From Populus alba (lineage: Eukaryota; Streptophyta; Magnoliopsida; Malpighiales; Salicaceae): a DNA stretch of 64,000 bases. The notes below the pieces were generated by a model. It did no database searches, had not been told where the DNA came from, and saw only the letters and a list, made by a program, of their open reading frames with translations. Shown one piece after another: positions 22,565 through 32,923 of the stretch. The stretch lies in the NCBI RefSeq assembly GCF_005239225.2, contig NC_133287.1, positions 16,372,519-16,436,518 on the forward strand, in the 5' to 3' direction. Position numbers and translations under genes: made by a program. The first letter of the stretch is position 1; each line of letters opens with the position of its first letter.

Positions 22565-23430
22565 CTACATTAAAAAAAATCAAGTTAAAACCTTATAAAA
22601 TGGTGTAAAGGAAGCTCACATTCAATGTCTAGCAATTTTGTAGTTTCCATACATGTGAATTAATAATAAGAATTACCTTCTACTTGTTCTAACATTAATC
22701 CAATCACTTGGTTTAGTTGCATTTTTAATAAGACAAAAATATAATTGACCTCAAATTAAAATAGACAATAAAAAATAAATTTAAGATATGTCACTTCAAG
22801 TTTTTATCAATATCAGCTACCATCATTATTTCCTTTCAATTTTGTCAAAGATAACAATATAAATAAAAATTATCTTCCTTAAACCATATAAAAAACATAA
22901 AATAACAAAGAAATAAAAATAATTACAAATAGCAAATAAAAATCAAGAGATGCAAAAAAAATAATAATAGAAAAAGTCTTTAAGCAAACATACCTTTTGA
23001 TTTCAGCTAATTAACATAATTGATGTTATTAATTAACCGGAGAACTATTAATTCTTGTTTTCTAAATCAGAGAGAAGGGTGAAATTTGCAGGTAAATTTT
23101 TTTCCTTCTGTTTTGCTTAAATGTTGTCTTCTTCCTTCTGTTGGTTCTGCTTTTAAATGAAAAAGATTAACGTTGGGCAACAAATACAAAATGAAGACGT
23201 TGGCCAACAGATATAAATCAACAAAGAAAAAAAAAGGTTGCCAGCAATGATATTTACATTTGCCTTTTGCTACAAAGAAAGATAGAAATAACATTTACTG
23301 TGTTCAACAACTATTTTAGATGTCATTTTAGCTATCCGGTTGGAGTGGACAGAAAAAAAAAGAAGCTAAAAGTACAATATTTTTCTTTTAGCTCTTCTTT
23401 TATTTTTTTGGTTAGAGATGCTCTTATTAT
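22565..23430. other. right flank of the PIF/Harbinger element
   Basis: AT-rich with no gene. AGAGATGCTCTTA near 23415-23427 resembles a terminal-repeat end next to a TTA target site. The matching left end (AGAGCATCTC) was not found, so the element limits are uncertain. Confidence 0.3.
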
Positions 23431-25545
23431 TTATATTTATCTATGTCAATCAACAAGATAATTCTTTTATTTGAATATGTAATTTTATCACCACACAAGT
23501 GAATTCTATAGTTTGACTTTGTATGTATTAACGCTGATTTATATCATTCAAGTTGACTACCCTGGTATGGATTTTGTTCATTAGTTGTTTTCCAGCATAT
23601 GCACCAACATTGAGCAAAGAATCCATCAAGAAGTTCTTACGAGAGAATCTCATCAAGTTGTTTAGTATAGGCTGTATGTACGGTTAAGATGGGCTCAAAC
23701 ATGTAGCTATTTTGAGCTTCAACTAGACACGGCTACGCCTACTCTGAATGCCAGGGTTGAGCTGAATTGAGATCTGTACGGAAACTCATATAAAAATGGA
23801 TGATAAATATGGGCATGCCTACCCATGGACGTTCATATGAATTGTTTTTTTTTTATTAAAAGAAAAATGCATGCTCTAAGATCAAGTTTGTGGCGAATCG
23901 AGCGGAGGAGGGTCTAGGAAAGCCACATGTTTTGCTCAACTATCTGTGGCGGCGGATCGAGCTTGTCTCTTGGCTCTTTTCGAAAGTTAAGCGCCCACCC
24001 AATTCTTCGTCGCTCTAAGATGAAGGGGTCTTAATTGACGTGCTTACTCGTGAAAATATTGGCTTGTTTTTTTTTTTTTTTTTTTTTAAAAAATAATTAA
24101 AAATTTTTTTTTTATTAATTTTTAAAATTATTTTGATATGCTATGTTAAAAATAATTTTTAAAAAATAAAAAATCATTGATATATATTTTAGCATGAAAA
24201 GTTATTTTAAAAAAATAACCACAATTACATTATTAAATAATCTCGGGAAAAATCAAACACCACGAACCTCTCATCATTCTAATATTCTTTTTGAGTAATT
24301 AAAGGCAAAGGTTTGTGCAAAACAAACATTATTGAGGCATCCCAAGAACTTGGAAGGAAGAAAAATTAAAATCTTACCTTTATTTGGATACGAATAATGA
24401 CTTAATTTGGATGGGAATGACTTAAGAGTTAAGGCATTACTATTAAATAATTGATAATTTGACAGCTTAGAGAAGCGAAAACCCTTAAGAACTAGAAACA
24501 CTATAATTATTACAAGTAGAAATCCAAAATATTCAAAATTTTATAAGTCTTTATTTATCAAAAGTTATTATAATTTTTTATATTGAAAAACTAAAAAGCT
24601 TTATTAATACTGAATAAAAAAATAAAAAAAAAAAAAGTTATTCCATTCAAATAGAAAACTATAAAAAACCTAATAATAATAATAAAAAAATTAAAATAAA
24701 ATTAACTAAGAAAAATATTTAATTTTCTAAAACCATTTCCTATATTTTTAAGGTTGAAAGAAATTCATCATCGATCTTAGTCAGCATTTGTCTTTTACGA
24801 ATATCTTATGTGTATGCTACCCCTATCATGGGTCTCTAATATTTTTATGAGTGTTATCTCATCAAGAATCTTTAACAAAACATCTTTGCGTGGATCACTT
24901 TATCATGAGTTACACTATCAAAATTTTCATTAACAATAATTGATGCAAATAAAAATAATATACTAGTTCCTTAACATCTTTTTTTAAGAAGGGATTCTCT
25001 TCATCCATCCTTACACAAACCTAACTTGTTTTGTATCTTTTTTTGATTATAGTTATTTAATAACTAACTATCGAGAATCATAAATCTTTGATATATATAT
25101 TTTTATGATTTTTAATTAAAATTATTAAGAATCATTAGGTTTTGACACCAACTAATAGAGATAGAAACATAAATAAAAAGATAAAAAGTTAAAAAGATAG
25201 AATTGAATAATATGTTGTCACACATAGATATAATTCATAAAAAAGAATACAACTTTTTATCTAAAAATTCATCCTCCATCCTAATTTGATGTTCAAAGCT
25301 CAAATTTCATCAAGGCTTAGGTATCCCATTTAAAACGAAAGAAGAAAGATTTAATAGAGTTTTGTTTTCTTTTGCACAAGGCATACAAGTTTCAGTAGTT
25401 TGGACTCCAAAATTATCCACCGCCAAATATGCCCAATCAGATGTTCATGTTAAGCATCTTAACATGATCTCCATATTTGTTTGAAAAAAAATAAATCAAC
25501 TATCATCTTCTCTAGTTCCGACCCCTGCTAAACAAACAAATTAGA
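23431..25545. other. intergenic DNA upstream of nitrite reductase
   Basis: No gene is seen. The stretch 23560-24050 is less AT-rich but has no open frame of note. An M1-family copy lies at 24070-24250. Confidence 0.5.
24070..24250 (+). repeat. copy of dispersed MITE-like family M1
   Basis: Core ATTATTTTGATATGCTATGT followed by TAAAAATAATTTTTAAAAAA, with T-rich left arm. Confidence 0.55.
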
Positions 25546-25571
25546 TGACCCTTGGCACCTCCCAAGAGTCC
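25546..25571 (+). promoter_or_regulatory. nitrate-responsive cis-element (NRE) of the nitrite reductase gene
   Basis: The two half sites TGACCCTT (25546-25553) and AAGAGTCC (25564-25571) are separated by exactly 10 bases. This agrees at every position with the pseudo-palindromic NRE consensus known from plant nitrite reductase promoters, which NIN-like proteins bind on nitrate supply. It ends 152 bp upstream of the start codon, in the position expected for NiR promoters. Nitrate induction through NLP factors is therefore likely. Confidence 0.88.
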
Positions 25572-25723
25572 CCTCCTTCAGGAAAAAAAACAGCCCTCTC
25601 CTCTCCTCCTAAGGTCCCATACATCATCTACAAAATGCCCCCTCTCCTCCTTCTCACCACCATTACTTCTCTCTACAACACTAACAAAAATCCACACTTC
25701 TCTAGAAACTATCTTCCATCATT

Positions 25724-28273
25724 ATGTCATCACTTTCAGTTCGTTTTCTCACGCCGCAATTGCCACACACAGTTCCAAGCTCCTCTGCAAGACCAAGAAC
25801 AAGACTCTTTGCTGGACCTCCCACAGTGGCTCAGCCAGCGGAGACAGGGGTGGATGGCAGGGAGGTTGGAACCTAGAGTGGAGAAGAAAGACGGATACTA
25901 TGTGTTGAAAGAGAAGTTTAGGCAAGGTATTAATCCTCAAGAGAAAGTGAAGATAGAGAAAGAGCCAATGAAGCTTTTCATGGAAAAATGGGATCGAGGA
26001 GCTTGCTAAATTGTCGATGGAAGAGATTGACAAAGAGAAGAGCACTAAAGATGATATTGATGTTAGACTCAAGTGGCTCGGTCTCTTTCACAGAAGGAAG
26101 CACCAATGTAAGTTTGAGGTTGCAAAGTTACAATATATTTAGGTCAACGAATTAAGATCCTTTGTTGTAAAATGTTTTTTGATGTTTGATGATCAGATGG
26201 TAGATTTATGATGAGACTAAAGCTACCAAATGGGGTAACAACAAGTGCACAAACAAGATACTTGGCAAGCGTGATCAGGAAATATGGGAAAGATGGCTGT
26301 GCAGATGTAACAACGAGACAAAACTGGCAAATTCGTGGTGTGGTGTTGCCTGATGTGCCCGAAATACTAAGGGGTCTAGCTGAAGTTGATCTGACAAGCC
26401 TGCAGAGTGGCATGGACAACGTGAGAAACCCTGTAGGAAATCCGCTTGCAGGAATTGATCCAGATGAGATTGTTGATACCAGACCTTATACCAACTTGTT
26501 GTCCCAATTTATCACTGCCAATTCTCGTGGGAATCCTGAGTTCACTAACTTGTAAGTTCTCAGTTTCCTCACTTTTTTTTTTTAAGTGTCCGAGCTTGAC
26601 ATGATGAGCGAATTGCACAAGGAATTGAACTTGGTCATATTTATTTAAATGCCTTGTAGTGACTTTAGGGAGAAGCTCGAAATCTAGAATAAACGAGGGG
26701 GGGTATTGATTGAGAATCTCCAATGATCTGGAGGGAATTATCAGATTGTTCTCTAGCTTTCTAATAAACAAATCAATTTTCAATTTTGATGCCAAAGTTT
26801 CAAGTAAAGAGCTTTGCATATGGAAGTTGCAAAGAAGTTCATTAGTTATTGGATCATATAATAATACAACAAGTGAAGAAATGGGAGCTGAAGCACTTGT
26901 GCTCTATAAATGGTAATAATGTTTTGTGCTTCACTGGTGGGTATTTGTCCAATCATTTGAAATGAAGTATTAAAATCCTATATCGACAATGCTATGGCAC
27001 CATATAGGTCATTTACACGGGGAGACATTTTCTGAACCAGAGGAGATAGAAGACGATATATAAATCTAGGTAGCATAAATGCAATAAATGCCGAGTTGTT
27101 TTCAGTGACCCTTACCTTTCTTTATCTTTGCAGGCCAAGGAAGTGGAATGTATGTGTCGTGGGTTCTCATGATCTTTATGAGCATCCTCACATCAATGAT
27201 CTTGCTTACATGCCTGCTATGAAGGACGGGGCGGTTTGGATTCAATTTGCTGGTTGGTGGATTCTTTAGTCCCAAGCGATGTGCAGAGGCAGTTCCTCTT
27301 GATGCTTGGGTTTCAGCTGATGATGTGCTCCCAGCTTGCAAAGCAGTATTAGAGGCCTACAGAGATCTTGGCACCAGAGGGAACAGGCAAAAGACTAGAA
27401 TGATGTGGCTGATCGACGAGCTTGTGAGTAATCATTCATCTTTTAATGCATCGTTCACTCCCTTTTAGAAGTTCATTATCTTTAATCACAGATCACCTCT
27501 CTGATCAAATCGGGGATTCTGTATAAATCCAGGGCATTGAAGGATTCAGGTCAGAAGTAGTAAAAAGAATGCCACGTCAAGAGCTAGAGAGAGAATCTTC
27601 TGAAGATTTGGTTCAAAAGCAATGGGAAAGGAGGGACTATTTCGGTGTCCATCCACAGAAGCAAGAAGGCCTTAGCTATGCAGGTCTTCACATTCCTGTT
27701 GGTCGTGTCCAAGCAGATGACATGGATGAGCTAGCTCGTTTAGCTGATATTTACGGCACTGGCGAGCTCAGACTCACTGTGGAGCAGAACATCATAATTC
27801 CCAACATTGAGGACTCAAAGATTGAAGCCCTACTTAAAGAACCTCTATTAAAAGACAGGTTCTCGCCCGAGCCACCTCTTCTCATGCAAGGGTTGGTAGC
27901 ATGCACTGGCAAAGAGTTCTGCGGGCAAGCAATAATTGAAACAAAGGCTAGGGCCATGAAGGTAACTGAGGAGGTGCAGAGGTTAGTGTCGGTGTCTAAA
28001 CCAGTGAGAATGCACTGGACAGGCTGTCCTAATACCTGTGGGCAGGTACAAGTTGCCGATATTGGGTTCATGGGTTGCATGGCAAGAGATGAAAATGGGA
28101 AAATCTGTGAAGGAGCTGATGTGTACGTAGGAGGAAGAGTTGGGAGTGACTCACATTTGGGAGAGATTGATAAGAAAAGCGTTCCATGCAAGGACTTGGT
28201 ACCTTTGGTTGTGGACATTTTAGTTAAACAATTCGGAGCTGTACCTAGGGAGAGGGAAGAGATGGATGATTAG
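25724..28273 (+). CDS. NIR1: ferredoxin-nitrite reductase, chloroplastic (four exons; three apparent single-base insertions)
   Basis: Reduces nitrite to ammonium with six electrons from ferredoxin in the plastid stroma. Exons: 25724-26107, 26197-26551, 27134-27423 and 27533-28273, all with GT-AG introns. The N-terminus MSSLSVRFLTPQLPHTV is Ser/Thr-rich like a transit peptide. Landmarks include KEPMKLFME, GRFMMRLKLPNGVTTSAQTR, TTRQNWQIRGV and RLTVEQNIIIPN. The siroheme/4Fe-4S cysteines appear as CTGKEFC and CPNTC in exon 4. The frame breaks three times, each explained by one extra base: near 25858-25864 (GGGAGG), in A5 at 25984-25988, and in G4 at 27228-27231. Removing three bases from the 1770-nt exon sum gives 589 codons with stop, the normal length for this enzyme. 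So the gene is either intact with sequence errors or very recently inactivated. Confidence 0.93.
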
Positions 28274-29265
28274 TTCATTAAATCAAAATGTTTATTCTTG
28301 TTTCATTGCAAATTCGGAGGGGATCTAATGCATGGTTTTGGAATCGGAAATGAAGCACTGAAATGATCTCACAGGACTATGACGGGTGATAGAGGCCTGA
28401 GAAGGGAAAGGGAAGGGAGTTGTGTTCTTGAGCTCTCACGAGCATGATTTCCAACAACTCTGGTTTAATTGTTTGGGTTTTGTATGATTGTTCGAAGCCC
28501 GGTGGGAGCTTTTATGTATGAAAATAAAACCTAGTATAGTTTATGATGCAAGACTAAAAACACTCGGAGACCCAAAAACAATAAAATTTGGAAGATTTTT
28601 GTGTGACTCCCATATAACTCTTGTTCTTTTGTTGATTTTTATCTAAGAATGTGTTTTAATAGGGATCAAGAAAATCTTGCTACCGAAGAAATGTATTTCA
28701 GGAGTTTTATTTATCTCCCTTGAGCTCCTTTTCTCTCTTGTTTTTTCTTAGATCCTAAGGGTCATATTGGAAAGAAAGCGTTGCCATGTCCAAATTATGT
28801 GCAAATTTCACTAGAAATTTGAGTAACCCTAAAACTATTCCGTCCTTTGAGAAGCTCCATTGGCAATTTCTCCAACTGATTCAAACATAGGCCGGGTTCT
28901 GGTTATCGCAAAGTGAGACATCGTAATTTGGGGGCTCTTTATCTGAGAAAACCAGAAAAAAGAATGCCAACTCCTGCAATTAATTATTGACGGTGGCCAA
29001 CGATGTTAGCAAACCGATATTACATTCATGGCTGATGCTGGTCAATGGTGGAGGCGCGTGAGGGAGAAGCGCTGCTGTTAATTATTGACGGTGGCCGACG
29101 ATGTTAACAAGCCCATATTATGTTCTTGCATATATATTTCATTTTTTTCCCGAAATAAGTGTTTTTCGAATTGATTTGAAACCTGGTCTGAGCCAGTGGG
29201 TCGATTTGAAATCCGACCGACCTAGGCTAGAACCGGGCTGATTTGAAAAAAAAAAGAAGGAAAAA
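28274..29265. other. 3' flank of nitrite reductase
   Basis: The 3' UTR probably ends after AAAATAAAAC near 28519. No further gene is seen. A direct repeat at 28980 and 29078 is listed separately. 29180-29240 contains GACC/GGTC-type degenerate repeats into which the CACTA element is inserted. Confidence 0.5.
28980..29127. repeat. direct repeat, about 48 bp, two copies 98 bp apart
   Basis: TTAATTATTGACGGTGGCC begins at 28980 and again at 29078. Similarity continues through CAACGATGTTAGCAA versus CGACGATGTTAACAA. Confidence 0.85.
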
Positions 29266-30870
29266 CACTACAAGATTTAACAGTTTTACCGACGGAATTT
29301 TTCCGTCGGCGTAAGACACATATTCCATCGGTAATTAATTTACCGACTAAATCACCGACGGATAATTTTCATCGGTGAATCTCTCGTCGGTAATTTTTTG
29401 TCCGTCGGTAATTCCGTCGGTAATAATATTACCGACGGATTTACGGGCGGAACAGACGCGTCGGTAAATTTTTTTTTATTACCGATGGATTTTACCGACG
29501 GAAATTTCCGTCGGTAATTATTTAAAAACATTTTAAAAAAAAATCATTTTATAAAATTATAAAATAATTAAATTAATATAAATCAACAGTGTATAATATA
29601 TACTCAAAATGCTTGGAAAAAAAGAATAAGAAAAATCAACTCAAACAAATTTTGTAACAAATAAATAAAACAAAAAAATTAATTCAACTAAAAAATTCAT
29701 ATGAAAAAAATGAAGTTGCAATTGCTAAAAATTTAAAAAATCCTATAAATAAATCAACTAAAAATTGATCTCATATGAAAAAAAAAAAAAAAACTCACAA
29801 CAACATTTATACAATTATTAAGAACAAAATCAATTAAAATTAAATAAAAAACAAATATAGTGAAAATATGAAAAAATAAGAAAAAAGAAAGATCTTACCT
29901 TAATATACTTGCAAGTGAAGCTAAGGAAAAAAAATTCATTGAAGCATATTAATTAAAGAAAACTAAGAGGATAAAAGAAGAAAGAAGAAGAAGGAAGAAG
30001 AAGACATACCCGAGCATGGAGGAAAAGAGAAGGAGATGAGGAGAGAAAGAAGAGAAAGAAATAGATATTGATGTTTTTACATATAGTGAAGAAGAAAGTA
30101 GAAGTAGTAGTAGTAGTAGAAGAAGAAGAAGAAGAAGAAGAAGAAGAAGAAATAGAAGTAGTAGTAGAAGAAGAAGAAGAAGAAGAAGAAGAAATGAGTC
30201 TGTCTCTTGTGAAATAAGCGGATTCAAGTTTTTTATTGGGGCGCGTTACCGACGGATTTACCGACGGATAATTGAATATTAATATTTTTTAATTATTCCG
30301 TCGGTAATTCCGTCGGTAATATTTAATTTAAATTTTTAATTTCGTAAAAAGTTTTCAGAAACCGCCAAAAATTACCGATGATTTTTCAATCCGTCGGTGA
30401 TTCCGTCTGTAATATTTAAATGAAAATTTTAAATCAATTGAATTTTTTCAGAAAACCGCCAAAACACGCCGACGCATTTTCAATCCGTCGGTGATTTTGT
30501 CCGTAAAGTAAAACAATTAACAGTGCAATTGGAAGATAAACAGTTCTAGAGCTCTCTGTAAAATACCGACGGAAAAATTCCGTCGGTAATTCCCTTTGTA
30601 ATTGACATGATGAACAGTGTTCACAGTTTACCAACGGATTTACCGACGGAAAAATTCCGTCGGTAATTCCGTCGGTAAAAAATGACACGTCATCTTTTTT
30701 TTTTTTTTGCTTTGCTCTATTTTTTTTCCCTCGGTATATATACCGAGGGAAATCTTTTCCGTCGGTAAAATCCCTCGGAAAATATTTATGTCGGTAAAAT
30801 CCCTCGGAAATTTACCGACGGAAATATTCCCTCGGTATTTCCATTTGTATTTATTGATTTTCTGGTAGGG
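29266..30870. mobile_element. small CACTA-like element with dense CCGACGG/CCGTCGG motifs
   Basis: The left end is CACTACAAGATTTAAC, a standard CACTA terminus. The right end GATTTTCTGGTAGGG is a diverged inverse of it. AAA flanks both ends as a possible 3-bp TSD. The exact heptamers CCGACGG (9 by my count) and CCGTCGG (12) recur in both orientations, often as back-to-back palindromes such as TTACCGACGGAA next to TTCCGTCGGTAA. They are concentrated in the outer thirds. No transposase is present, so this is a non-autonomous derivative. Confidence 0.75.
30100..30195. repeat. (GAA)n and (GTA)n microsatellite
   Basis: Runs of AGTAGTAGTAG and GAAGAAGAAGAAG lie inside the CACTA-like element. On the minus strand they read as a false poly-Leu frame. 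Confidence 0.95.
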
Positions 30871-32423
30871 AAACCCAGTATGACCCAGTTAAGACCCGAC
30901 CACAAACCTGTTGATTTTTTTTTTTCTCTTACTAAAAAAATGTTTTTTTGATTTTTTTTTAAATAAATTGACCTGGCCGACCCGGTGACCCGGTCAAAAT
31001 CCAAAACCCCTTTGCCTTGGACTGAACCGGGTCTTAAAACTATGGTTTTTTCGTATTGATAAACTATCACCTATAATAAAAAAGTAACCGTAGATAAGAG
31101 ATTAAGATCAAGAATTTATTTATCTTGTGATTTCAAGTTCAAATTTTATAATTGTTAATATGATAGTTACTAAAAACTTATATAATTGTTGATTTTAAAA
31201 CCGTTGAATTAATATCCACATTAATACAAAATAAAAATAAACAAAAAGAGCTTTCTTTATGCCTTGTTTGTTTCAAGGAAACCAGATTCCAGGAATCTAT
31301 TTTCCTCATTTTCCTACGTTGGGCAACACCCGAAAGTTGGTCAAAGGACAAGTTTTTTCCGTCAAAGGAAAAAAACTGTCTTGTATCGTAGGAAAGTGTT
31401 TTTCCTTTCCACAAGGAAAGGAAAACACTTTCCATCTTTACAAACAAACATATCTCTTGGAAATACTTCGTCAAATCTCTCTTTCTCTGGTCTCTTTCCG
31501 AAAACAACAGAAGCCAAGAAGAATTGATCTGTGATGTGCCCTGCTTATTGAGAACAGGGGAATGGCGAGAGAAATTAATTAGCCCAGAATGCATTCAAAC
31601 AAAAGCTACGATTGTTTCCTGAGACTAAAGAAATCACAAATTAAAGCTAGGCCAATGAAATCTGGGCCTCCCCACAGGCTGTAAAATCAAAAATTCATGG
31701 CTCCACTAGAAGCCAAACCAGTGCGGCCAAAGGGAGAGACAGATGCAACAGTTTGATAGCACCACCTTGCTTTACAAAACACAGTGCCGTTACAGCAACT
31801 ACTCAGGGGAATTAAGAGAGAATTAAGGAAACCGACAGAGGGAAACCGGGGAGAAACCAAATGAGATAAAAATAGAGAAATCATGGAATCGAAACAAAGG
31901 GAAAACCAAGGGTAAACTGACAGAGGAGGAGGGGAAACCGAAAGAGGGAATTACAGAAATGAAATGAGATAACAGAGAAACTGGAAATTGTTGTCTTTTA
32001 ATTCAATGGAGAGAGTTGGGAACGGTTGGGATTGCAATGCAAGAGCGGGGGTGGGTTCTTTTTTTTTTTCTTATATAATTATAGTTATTTTGGTAATTTA
32101 ATTATTAAATTATGTGTTTAATAACATATTATGGACCGCCTTGCCAAATCAAAATAGTATAGAATTGAACCTAGCCATGAACTCGATCGTGTGATGTGTT
32201 GCTACATGCGAGATGATTTTCGAAACTTATTTTTATTTAATTATTTCAATAATTTTAAGAATTAAAATGATTGATCTTATTGATCGTTGTGAACTTAATG
32301 ATATATCATATAACAATAATAAAAAAATTCATCATTAATAGCTTTTTAGATTTTTATTTTTTATTGTAATGATTAAATACTTATATTAAATATTTTATAT
32401 ATATATTAGATAAACCTGAAAAA
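30871..32423. other. repeat-derived and AT-rich DNA before the assembly gap
   Basis: 30880-31045 has ACCCAGTTAAGACCCG and GACCCGGTGACCCGGTC-type repeats that continue the left flank of the CACTA element. 31530-32050 is moderately GC-rich but has no open frame or recognisable domain. The rest is AT-rich. Confidence 0.45.
31261..31450. mobile_element. short MITE-like element related to family H1 termini
   Basis: The left end CCTTGTTTGTTTCAAGGAAA and right end TTTCCATCTTTACAAACAAA are roughly inverse. The interior repeats GGAAAGTGTTTTTCC-type motifs shared with 57050-57420. Confidence 0.5.
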
Positions 32424-32923
32424 NNNNNNNNNNNNNNNNNNNNNNNNNNNNNNNNNNNNNNNNNNNNNNNNNNNNNNNNNNNNNNNNNNNNNNNNNNNNN
32501 NNNNNNNNNNNNNNNNNNNNNNNNNNNNNNNNNNNNNNNNNNNNNNNNNNNNNNNNNNNNNNNNNNNNNNNNNNNNNNNNNNNNNNNNNNNNNNNNNNNN
32601 NNNNNNNNNNNNNNNNNNNNNNNNNNNNNNNNNNNNNNNNNNNNNNNNNNNNNNNNNNNNNNNNNNNNNNNNNNNNNNNNNNNNNNNNNNNNNNNNNNNN
32701 NNNNNNNNNNNNNNNNNNNNNNNNNNNNNNNNNNNNNNNNNNNNNNNNNNNNNNNNNNNNNNNNNNNNNNNNNNNNNNNNNNNNNNNNNNNNNNNNNNNN
32801 NNNNNNNNNNNNNNNNNNNNNNNNNNNNNNNNNNNNNNNNNNNNNNNNNNNNNNNNNNNNNNNNNNNNNNNNNNNNNNNNNNNNNNNNNNNNNNNNNNNN
32901 NNNNNNNNNNNNNNNNNNNNNNN
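32424..32923. other. assembly gap (500 N)
   Basis: Exactly 500 undetermined bases. The LACS exon begins immediately after it, so the first part of that gene may be inside the gap. Confidence 1.

Noticed and set aside
25545..25723. Upstream in-frame extension in front of nitrite reductase exon 1
   Set aside because: It overlaps the nitrate-response element, lies in the frame reached only after the first frame break, and the start MSSLSVRF at 25724 fits a transit peptide.
29949..30227. Minus-strand frame with a long poly-Leu stretch, resembling a signal or membrane protein
   Set aside because: It is the translation of a (GAA)n/(GTA)n microsatellite inside the CACTA-like element.
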